A stretch of DNA of 64,000 nucleotides from NCBI RefSeq assembly GCF_910592395.1, contig NC_088319.1, positions 3,100,001 to 3,164,000 of the forward strand. Direction: 5' to 3'. Under the pieces are notes generated by a model that did no database searches, was not told the origin of the DNA, and saw only the letters and a program-made list of their open reading frames with translations. Position numbers and translations under genes: made by a program. The stretch comes from Lineus longissimus (lineage: Eukaryota; Nemertea; Pilidiophora; Heteronemertea; Lineidae). Shown here piece by piece: positions 38,901 to 50,200 of the stretch (position 1 is its first letter; every line of letters begins with the position of its first letter).

Positions 38901-40033
38901 GGCTGCTGCTTCATATGAAGGTGACCATTGAAAATGCTTCAGCTCATTACAGGAATGTCTCATCATTCCTACTATCATAACACTGAGAGGAAACCATGAC
39001 CCCACGTGTGATGGTAGTATCCGGTCATGGGGCCTATGATTGACACTTACGGGAACTGAATATGGAACACAGCACTTAAGATTCACGCTATACTGGAGGG
39101 CAAAAAGTAGTTATGTAATCTTACCCAGATGCCAGTTCACATGATCAACTTTCTATGGGGTTTTTGAAACTCCTAAGATTTGTGAATGGAGCTTCTTCCG
39201 CCTAAAGTTTTTTTACCCAGTCGTTTAAAACTCCCATTTTTAAGCGTTCGTCAAGAGGTTTTGTTTCACAAATTATGTGCTGGTGTAACGTTTTTGAATG
39301 TTCCATTCAGGAGCGTCTCCCCTTTTGTTTGAAAACGCTGAAAAGCAGATTGGAACCTTTTTCTCTGTTTCCCCATATTGAAAAACTTTTCTCATTATCT
39401 CTCTGGCGGTTTATTTTATGAAAACACTGAAATATGACGAGCAACCAAAAACGTTTCACGGCACTGGGTAACCTGGTATAACACGTGGATTCTGGCTGTA
39501 CATGTAGACCAAAAGAGCTAAAATATGCGGCCTTGATTGGTAACCTAATGGACTGAGTTTGAAAAGTAATTCTTACCTATACTATAAGTTTTGGTAGTAT
39601 TTGCATACAATAGTCACCTTGCCTTTTGGAACAGAGGTAGGCCCGCATGTAACATTTTTTCGCATGGCAACATACACGTGGGAAATCGTATATTACACCT
39701 GGGCGCTATTCAGTTCTATGCGTTTCGCAAAACGCATTGCGAAGAGCGACATTTACGAAGGACGAATGCCACGATAAAAAAACCTAACTGGTTACTTTTG
39801 AGCTACAACTAAGTAAATATTTAAAGATGATTAACGAGTATCTTGCTCGGCCTCTTAATAAATTAACACATGACTTGATAACACAGAACTTCATACTTTC
39901 GTACCATTGCGAAAGCTTCCTCTCTTCATCAAAGGGCCAGCATCAAAGAGCGCCTTTAATAGACGCGTTGCGAAAAACAAATGTGTGACTATAGGACTAG
40001 GAGACGATCTATGACTGCCCTCCCTCCATCCTG

Positions 40034-40085
40034 AGGAATCAGGGGTTACTTTATGTTCGCTTCTCCGGCCCTGCACACAAACCCT
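40034..40085. mobile_element. Short foldback MITE, half copy
   Basis: One arm only: TGAGGAATCAGGGGTTA...GTTCGCTTCTCCGGCCCTGCAC. Confidence 0.55.
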
Positions 40086-40817
40086 TCCCCGTGCCTGGCC
40101 AGTCATTCTCATCCTGTGAAGGAAGAAGGATACGGCTCAGACGGGTAGGATGAAGGGTACAGAAATGTATCCCATAGACCTACTGATGATGCTGCAGTGT
40201 GATGTCTCGGTAGTTGAAGTGCGCAGGATTATCCTATCCGAAGTACAAATTAAAGGAGTTAGCGGAAGTCTTGGCGCGCACCGGGCAAACATTTGCCCCC
40301 ACCAGTTGCGGACACCAATTTATTTTCATCTTTAATTTTATCTCCTGTCTGGCCCCATTCGTTTTGTTGGACCCCTGTGATTCTTGCCATTCCGAGCGAT
40401 GAGGCCACGATGTCAGTCATTTCTGTATCAGCAACTTGCTTGTTTACCTCGGTGCAATGCTCCCGATAAACAGATTGGCACACTGACACACTAAAATACT
40501 GTTTTTAAGTTCATGGGGCTTTGAGTTTGAGAAATCAATAGGCCCATGGCACGATTTTGTACATGTGCCTATGTCATGATGATTCCGACCTCTTACCTAA
40601 TACTTAGTCAAGTGACTCTGATTAAACAATGGCATATTTAACATGAACAATGGCATATGCATGATCAATGCATGATATGGACTTCGATCGAATAATTGGG
40701 GGATTGATCTATACATGCTTCACTATAGCTATCATGCTTTCTACGTGAAATACATGTATTGTGATCGATTGTATCAGACCATTGTAATCATGCAGATTAC
40801 ATAAGTTTCTTTTTTGT

Positions 40818-40852
<35 letters not shown>
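40818..40852. repeat. Poly-G tract (35 bases)
   Basis: Uninterrupted G run. Its true length may be uncertain in the assembly. Confidence 0.8.
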
Positions 40853-40853
<1 letters not shown>

Positions 40854-41726
40854 ATAGCATGTTACTGATCTGCTGCTGATGACGGTATACCCGCGAGTAA
40901 TACGACAACATTCAAGAGTAAGACCGGGATAGGCGGGTAGCAATCGGCCGACCTCAGTCAGTCCAGGCCCGGAGCCCAGGCCAATGGAGATTGCATCAGC
41001 CAACCCTTTACTCCCAGTAATTAAAATGGCCTTGCTTGTGGGGAGAGGATTATCCTCTCCGTCATTCTCGAATATCAGGGTAATTTGTATGCTCCTCCCC
41101 TTGCACACATCACTGAGCTTGGTTTGTGCCATGAAAGGCCCTGCAGTTCCTTCTCGTACTTACAGGAATGTAGTATATTTCGGGGCCGGGTTTTCCATCC
41201 TTTCCGACTGTGGGAATGATCAGCACAGAGCTGACCCAATTGATGGAGAATCCTGAACCGAAATCCATGATCACAGATTGTCCGGCAAATAGTTGCCAAA
41301 AATTTTTGAAAATCACAAAAATCGGAGTAGAGTCAAGGCATGATTTTAATTAGCATGTATGTTCCTGGTGAACGTTACAATACAAGAGTGGGCATGAACT
41401 TTCAATGGCCTAGATATCACTAGTAATCTAATCTACTAATCTCATACGGTGTTGATAGGCCAAGAAATGTTCTGTTTCCAGCCACTTTTGCATGGTGACC
41501 CTCAGGGGCGCAGCTAGCGTTTAGGTCTTGAGGGGAAAGGATCTCGGGGGGGGGGGCAAAATGATCCTTTCTGAAATTTTTCGGTCAAAATCATCGTCAA
41601 AAACACATTTTAGGGGGGGACTGCTGATGGTCTGAAGTGTGATTTCCTATAACGCCTCCCATTAAAGGTCTGTCTGCAATTAGTGAATTGCCAAGGGCCG
41701 TGTTTTGGCAGTCGCATTGTCAACAT

Positions 41727-41836
41727 CTTGAGGAAATCAGGGGTTAATGTTCGCTTCTCCGGCCGGACGGACGGTCCTGCACACAGGGTATGTGCAGGGC
41801 TGGAGAAGCGAACATAAACCCCTGATTTCCTCAGGA
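41727..41836. mobile_element. Short foldback MITE, longest copy
   Basis: 110-bp hairpin with both arms (CTTGAGGAAATCAGGGGTTA / TAAACCCCTGATTTCCTCAGGA) and a GC-rich loop. Confidence 0.7.
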
Positions 41837-41965
41837 TAATTGTCAGGGGTTCGATGCTCCCATTCTGACAGCAGTGATAGAATTGTCAGAGGCTTGAGGC
41901 TTTTTTTTATAGCGCTGACTAGAACATGTGTACATTTCAATGTCAGAGGTCGAGGTCACTAAACT

Positions 41966-42055
41966 CCGGACGCAGTGGACCGCGGCCTCGTTCCTGACCA
42001 TAAGAAGATCCAATAGGATGACGCAGTAGCAGTGGACTGCCTCGGGAGTCTAGAG
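41966..42055. repeat. CTCCGGACGCAGTGGACCG dispersed repeat, copy 3
   Basis: Same blocks; ends CTGCCTCGGGAGTCTAG. Confidence 0.6.
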
Positions 42056-42713
42056 GTCCAAAGCCCATTCAGAACTAACACAAGAATGGTAGTATGTAAA
42101 TATTGAAAAGAGCCAAATGAAACAAGCTAACAAAAAACGAGCCAAATAAGCATTTTAAACCTGAAATGAAAGATTAAGTTTACACGTAGGCCCTATAATT
42201 AATTGCAGGATTGGGTTAAGTATGTTTATGGCATAAAATATATCATCATTCACATATCTCAACCTGATCTTCAATTTCATCTTTGGAATGTTTATTTGGT
42301 TCCTTTAGTTTGGCTAATTGTTTCATTTTGGGTCGTTTCAACTTTTACATACAACCCACTAGAATACGTGTATTCAGTGGGAGGCACTCGTGAACTCGTG
42401 TTATTTTTCAGTTTTGAGTAGTTGAAATGATGATTTCTGGTTACTAAAGTTAATCTTTGAGTAACCAGCCTGGTTACTCTAAGGGTAAGAGTGAACCGAT
42501 AATCTTGTATGGGAGCAATGTCTTTGCTGGAGTGGAACTCAAATTTGTTTCATATGAAGCCATCTCAATAGTGTATTTTACTCTACCCCAAAACATTGTG
42601 ACGTATTTAAAAACCAAAGCCCCTTTAGTGTATTTGGCTAGCGCTCTGTGATGACACGACGATGCTAAAGTCGATTCGTTCGAGTAACCACACTATTTTT
42701 CAACTCGACACCA

Positions 42714-45700
42714 ATGATACACCGTAGATATTTTACAATCGACTGCGTCAGTTTATTGTCTCGCCACCAGGAAATCCACCGACTTCCGGGAAATGGCATG
42801 CTGAAGTTTGTGACAAAAATGTTTGAATTTCGAGATTTACCTCCTAAATTTATGGCCTGTGCTGCGTGTGCTGCAGCAACAGGGGTTGGAGTCGTGTTGT
42901 ATAAAACATTAAGGTGAGTTTGGTGCCGAAAACTGCAATTATTTAGCTGTCATATTGGCGATAACGCAGCCTGCATTTCCCGTTCCGTGCTGTTTTTTTG
43001 TACATCCCGCGCGGCGCGTGCATTTTCCAGTCAAAACAATCACTGTAAACCGTGAGGAAAATAATGCATTGGGTCCTTGTCTACATATGCACTCGGAGAA
43101 AAAATAGTTATAATTTAAAAAAAGGGTACAAATTAAATTTTGAGTACTGTTAATTGATTCAATGATTGATTATAATGATTGGTCACGTTATGCGCAAACG
43201 GTTCCATCGTATCGTCATATCCAGGATCGAAGTTCTTAAGTGTCATTTTGGAGTAGGCCTATGTTAAAGGGAACTGAAAGTGAAACCGCCAAGCCAGTTC
43301 GTTTGACCTCGTTTTCATTTCCCGCGTATCGGGTGATCAGAACGAGGCATGAATGAAACATGGCGCCTAGCTGTCAATCATTGAGTGACGTCACTATGAC
43401 TACTATGGAATTTACTACGAAAACTCATGAATGAAAGATCGCATGACTCACGTGATTCTCACATGATTCTCAATAATAAGAAATTGAACTGCGCATGCTC
43501 GGGCACTGGGGGCGGAGCTACAAATCTGAACTCGGACAGGAAGTTGGAAGTTTGACTTTCTCGGGCGGTGAAAGTCGAAAAGTTGAATAAATCGCTCGGC
43601 GGTTCCAGTTCCCTTTAATGTTGTGTTAAGCTTGGCTAAAAATGTCATCATCAATTGACGAAATAAGTGCCATAACAGATTACATTGAATTGAAATACGA
43701 CATTTGGCGGGCCAGAACTTTGTTTCTTTCTTGCTATAAAATTAAAAAGGTAGGCCTACTAGTAGGTACTTAAAATTGATCTATATCACCAAAAAATTAT
43801 TCATCATCACACCATCAAATGTGGTTATCCCATACTCTGTCCTATTTATTAAGTTTCATGTAATTGTATGCTTGAATTAAAATTTGTTTTTTTACACTTG
43901 ATAATTTCAGGCCAAAGTTTAGCATCAAGGTGAATTGTTGGTTCTGTAACAAAGACTCTATCGTACCCTATGGCAATAGAAACTGCTGGGATTGCATATA
44001 CTGTGACCAGTACAATGGATTCAGAGAGGTTGGTGAAAAATAACCGTTTTCCTGATGTATTCTTTATAATTTTTATTTAATCTTTAGTGGAGATCATTAG
44101 CATACTAGTGGTTAGAGCGCCACAGCAGAAGTTTCAGAAGGATCACTACTATTTCATCTTTGTTTGTGTCCTTGAGCAAGGCACTTAACCCAATTTGCTT
44201 CTCTCAACCCTGGAGTAAATGGGTACCTAGCTGACTGAGATGGCACACTTACTACATGTATGAATGTTGGTCCTGAGCACTGTATGGCTGCAGCTGGGAA
44301 CTGTCTTACTCCCACCCAGAGAGTAGAGCTTGAATCACAAATGTACAGACCGATAGCTAGGGGTAATAATGTGATGCTTTGAGCGACTGAAACCAGTTGG
44401 ATTCAGCGCTATATAAGTTTCATGATTATTATCATTATTAGCAAAAATATATAAGCAAGCCTTATAAATTTTTGTTGTTATTATTATTAGCAAAAATATA
44501 TAAGCGAGCATTACAAATTTTTGTTATTAGCCATCCTGACATTATCAGGCCATACTCGAAACATACTTACTCCCTTACTCGGAACGAGTGTAAGGAGAAG
44601 TCGTGTTGTAGGCCCTGTTTGCAAGAGGATGGTTATTAGCTAACCTGTATGGAGCTGATATATACCTGTACCATACCGTGGCATCAGTTGTCTTGGTCAT
44701 CCTCCATTAGCAGAGCATGTTTTATAACCGCTTGGGCTAGATGGCTGAAAATATTCTGTCTATTTTCATTAGGATGGTGATTACAACAAACCAATCCCGT
44801 CACAGTACACAGAGGAATTCAACCACCCAATCTCAGCCGTGCAGCAGGAAAACCAGACGAAAGTCAAGTCAGACATTCTGTGTGCAGAATGTAACAGAAA
44901 TCAGCTGCTGAAAATCAGCCAGTTGGCAAATTTTGAGCCAAGAATTGAGGTATGTTTGAAAAATGAAGGTATGAAATGGCCATCCTTACCATGAAATATG
45001 AATGGAAATGGAATGCTCTGGACATTGTTGAGTATTTTCTATATAGAGCATCTTTTTTCTCCCAAGTATCGGTTTTGAGACCCTTCTTCTTCTTTGTGTT
45101 CTGGTCAAACTTTTACATTATTGGTCCTCAGGAACTTGGCAGTGTGACGCAAATCTGCCTCTCTTCCCAAAAGCTTTTCTTGAAGAGATGTGGACTCCAG
45201 CCAGGCCTCCCCTCAGTTGGTCATCAGAGGACATTCTGGCGACTGTTCAGAGAAACCACATAGCAGATTCACACAGGCCCAGTTTTTGTAGATGCTGGTT
45301 TGGAGACCAAAAATGCCCTTATTGTTGTTTTTTAAGAGCAATTTAAAAAAATTATGTCTGGCTGTAGCATTAGAAATGATGCCTTTCAAATTATATAATA
45401 AAGTCACATCAATTAACACCACAATGAACACCCCCTGCACCCAAATTAGGGGATGGGGTCCCTAGTAAAAAGTACCTCTTTGTTGAAATTTTCATGTACA
45501 GTGGAACTGCCCTTAGCGGATACCTCTCTATTAAGGACACCCACTCTATTAAGGACACCCACTCTATTAAGGACACCCACTCTATTTAGGAATCTAGTTT
45601 TGGTCCCAATTTTTGTTTTCACCTTCAATTTGACCTCTCTAATCAGGACACCTCTCTATTAAGGACAGTCCCAAGGGTGTCTGTAATAGAGAGGTTCCAC

Positions 45701-47228
45701 TGTACTGTATAACTAGTCTAGTCTCTAATTACATTATATTCTTTTCAGGCTAATTATGACCACGAGATTGAGCTGTTTAGGCACAACTTAGAGCATATAT
45801 ACAGATTATGCCCTGACTGTGAGCATCTTGCAACTCGTCGGATTGAACGCCAGGACCGGCGGCTTGAACAAAAATACGGCATCCAGCATCCACAGTCCCC
45901 CTCGTCCTCTCACAATGTTTCAACGATATCGAATAGATCATCTAGGTCAAATTGTTCGGTAAGAAAATTTTAATTGATACGTGTTACCAAGTTTGAATAA
46001 AGACTTTGTTTTATTCATTCATAGTGTTACTCATTGTTATAAATAGCAATTGGTTAAGGAATTTAACTGAAGTTTTTATGTTTTTATGTGATTGGCCTGC
46101 ATCACTTTTCAGCAATTGTAATGTTATCTATCAGAAATGTGTTCTGAAAATGTTCACTCATTTATACAGACTTAAAGGAATGAAATGGCCAGGGCCATTG
46201 TGCTCACCTCATGTGGAGGAAAGATGGATAAAGAGCATGGTCTTGTGTCATGTAGTGTTAGGTTTGATGTAGGTCCAAGCAATTACAATTTCCCCAAAAT
46301 GGCCAATTTACAGTACATTCGACCTCTGTGACCTTGAAAAGTAGGTCAAATCAAAGAAGACCCGGGTGACACATTGAATGGTTGTTAGAATTAGATGTCC
46401 CTATGATATAAAATTGGTGCCAATCAGGCAAGTCATTACTAGGAATAATGGCATTTTGAAGAATTTAGGATTTGGCCCCCTCCCTGGAGGCCAAACGGCA
46501 AATCAGATCGCACCAAACTTCGGTACCTGAGATCACCTGACCAAGGGGTACATGTGTACTCAATTTGTGATCAATAGTCATTGCAGTTAAGAAACGTGCC
46601 ATAGTTTAGGCCTGACGGCGAATTTACGCCATTTGACCTCTGTGACCTTGACAAGAAGGTCAAATTAAAAACCTGTGTGACATATACTGTATGGTGGTTA
46701 GATGTACCCATGATATCAAATTGGTGGCAATCGGGCAAGAAGTTAAGGAATAATCACATTTTTAAGGTTTTTGGATTTTGCCCCCTGGTGGTCAAGTGGT
46801 GAATCATATTGGACCAAACTTCGGTCCCTGAGATCACCTGACTAAGGGGTAAATGTGTACCAAATTTGGTATCAATAGTCATTGCAGTTTAGAAACGTGC
46901 CATCGTTACATCCTAACGGCCAATTTACACCATTTGACCTCTGTGACCTTGAAAAGGAGGTCAAATCAAAAACCCGGAGGATATATGATGCACCTTTGCT
47001 AGAAGTACCTACCATATTTTTTTCAAAATTTCCTGACTACTATTAAGGGAGATATTGCATATTTTCACTTTTAACGTTTGGCCCCCTGGTGGCCAAACCA
47101 TGAAACGAATCGGACCGAAACTTGGTCTCCCAGGTGTCATTACATTAGGGTACATGTGTACCAAGTTTCAACTCAATAGCTCTAACAGTTACGAAACGTG
47201 CCCTGCTAACGGACGACGGACGACGACG

Positions 47229-47260
<32 letters not shown>

Positions 47261-50200
47261 ACGACGGACGCCACGGTATGGGATAAGCTCACCTCTGCTA
47301 AGAGGTGAGCTAAAAATGGTGTTCAGTTGACAATTTTGACTTGAACTTATGTTGTATTATTCTGTCTTTTGGCTGAACTCTTTCAGCCCATAACTGGTTT
47401 CGTACGGTTTGATTTGAAAACCGAGGCGAATTCAGAAAATCATACTTTGAAAATCGGCAGATGATAGCACAGATTGTAGCACCATTTGATATTTATTTCA
47501 TACCAATCCAACTATAATCCCTTGAAAAGATCGTCGACGCATTGTCGTATGTTGCTTGAGTCACCACAAGTGTATTCAAGGCGACGGCATCATGTGACAG
47601 TACGGGAAATTCGAATTTGAAAAACCGTGAATATGCGGTCTGCGGCTGTGAAATCAATCATGGCGGACCGTGTATATACGGCTTGCGGGCTGAAAGAGTA
47701 AAAAAACTGGGGGAGGGGAATAATTGACATGTCAAATGATAATCTGTTACCAAAATGTCTAATTCCTTTCCAGGATCATCACCTTCTCTGCCACCTGAGG
47801 GCGCCGTTTCACATACGACTGTTGCGGTTCCTGACCCTGCTCTGCGCCGCTATTTTATTCACCGTCAATCTCCACAGGCTGCAGACCGATGCCAAACTTG
47901 CCTTCGTCAGGTTTCCCAAGAAATCCATCCATTATATTGAACTCGTTTACAGATCTGCCTCACCCCTGTTAGTGTTTGGACCACTGACAGCCCTGGCTGC
48001 AATGTTTCTGCACGGTCCTAATAGGTATGGTTTAGTTTTGTTGCGACATTGTTTCGAGTGGTGCGTCGTTTATTATGTCAATCCGTTACATTGAACTGGA
48101 ATTGGTTAAGCTTATTAACTCTTTAAATGATAATAAAATTATCATTTATATGCGTAAAACTTTCCAGAAAAGAGTCCTGTTCAAGTTTGCCTCCCATCTA
48201 GTAGTAGTACTGTCTGTAAAAATCTGTTTTTATCTGTCTCCTGATGCCATAAGGCTGATGTTACATAGGAATGAGCTACTCACGCCACATTTTTCATCAA
48301 CTCACGGCTCATTTTCACGTGTCACTCCTCATTTGTAACGAGTGACCGCGGCGGTTTACATACAGATCATTTTTCGCTCGTTCATTTGTCACTTGGATTT
48401 TCTCGGCGACGCACATGGACTCAGAAGAAGAAGAGATGGCAGCCATGCTGCTCCTGATGGAGAATAGAAAACGAAAGCGGAGGCGACGGACGAGAACAAT
48501 GTTGTACATAAAAGTGCTGCATTTTTGCATTTTTTGTTTCTCATTTCCAATCGAAATTAGCTATTGTATGTGTAAACTAATGAAAATGCCGAAAAGTAGC
48601 TATACTCACAGTTTCGAAGGCGATATCACTACAAATGCACATGGACGTCCACTTTCTTTGCCAGCTCATTTCACAAAGAATGAACATGTCCATTCATCGC
48701 CTCACGCGTGAAATGACATGAAATGACGTGAGGCGATGAATGCGGGCAAAACTTACAAAATTCACTTCAATGAGAACAGGTCAATAGGTTTTCCAATGTC
48801 CATTCATCAGCTCACGAATGACAAGTGACAAATGAGTCGTGAGTCGATGAAACGTGAGGTCTATGTAACTTCAGCCTAAGCTTCACTTGATCTTTCGCAT
48901 TGAAAGCACTGCCCGAATTCTTTACTCCATAAAATTTCAGTAAGTTCCATCAAGTCGTTCTTGCCCATTCTGGATCCTAAAGCTACTGGAGATGGCTTGC
49001 AAAAATATGCTTAGCCAACCAGGAGGACGGCACATTTTCAAAGTTTTGACATCGCATTGCGTCGTGCCGTGTTGAAATTTGACGTCTCAAGGCCGGTTTA
49101 CACATGCAACTTTTAGAAGAAACACATAGAAACTAAGAGAAACTTGACTGACAGGCTATGTAATTTGAACCATGAAACCTAAAAGTTTCTTCATGTTGCA
49201 TGTGTGAACTGGCCAAGAAACATGAAGAAACATGATGAAACCCCTTTCTTGAAACCTTGTGAAACTAGGAGAAACATGAAACAATTTACGAACATGCTCG
49301 TAAATTCTGGACAGGTTTCATCAAGTTTCTACAAGTGTCGATTACATTTTAACTCTGTGGCCAATCAGACCGTGATAAAAAGTCATGTGATTTTTACTCC
49401 ATATCCAAAATGGCAAAATGGCTAAAAGTGACAAGTCAAATGCATATGAGTGTTTCATAGTGTTTAACTGAGTAAACGTCCAAGGTAAGGTTTCTCGATG
49501 TTTCATGTTTCTCAATGTTTCTCCATGTTTCATTGGAAAAGGTTGCATGTGTAAAGCGGCCTTTACAGGACGTTTCGTCATGAAGGTCATCGCTGTACTT
49601 CTTCGATTTCAGGATGGTCTCCGCGGATATCCTACATCTCACGTTCTGGATGATCCTCTGTCCGCTGCAGACGAACCTGATTCCGTTTAAACGGGAGGAC
49701 AACTACCTTCTGCGGACGCTCTGTGCCTTCTTCATGCTGGTTCTGGCCGGCTGGTGTTGGTTGTGTGGGCGATCGAACGTTCGACAGAGCCCGATAAGGA
49801 TAGTCAAGAAAAGGTCGGTGTTTTCACAGTTAATGGACTATAGTCCAAATCACAATTGTCATCCCTAAATTCACGTCATTGACAACTTATTCTGTTTGTA
49901 TTTAGGCCACATAAAAAAATTACTTGTTTAGCGTCCCCGCCCGACCTGAGAAAAATTGCCGACCTGGAAATTTTTTTTCTTTTTCCAAATTTGTCAAAAT
50001 AAAAACTAAGAAAGCTGTTAAAATGGACAAAACAACGTTTCTGCCTATAAAACCATGTGCATTCATTGGCTGACGAGTTTTAAGAAGTTTAATTCCAACA
50101 AAGTTAAAAAAATATTATTGATTTGTAATGTTCTTCTTTCGGAACTTAAATCCCTGGTTTGACTCGGTCAGACTGCGCCCTCTGGTATTCCTCCTATCTA

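Larger units (their letters stand above)
38901..42713. other. Divergent intergenic region between SLC2A-like and TMEM201
   Basis: The genes start at 38900 (-) and 42714 (+), so both promoters should lie here; I see no clear TATA pair. The interval holds two foldback MITE copies (40034-40085 half, 41727-41836), a 35-base G-run (40818-40852) and a repeat at 41966-42055. It also holds an exon-like open stretch on the minus strand (about 41000-41330) that I could not assign. Confidence 0.45.

Noticed and set aside
42203-42651. Two frames of 64-72 codons before TMEM201
   Set aside because: Low-complexity hydrophobic text, no family match, not in phase with exon 1.
47215-47275. Asp-rich coding sequence from the GAC tract
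   Set aside because: Simple repeat at the end of an intronic satellite; the frame has no splice support.
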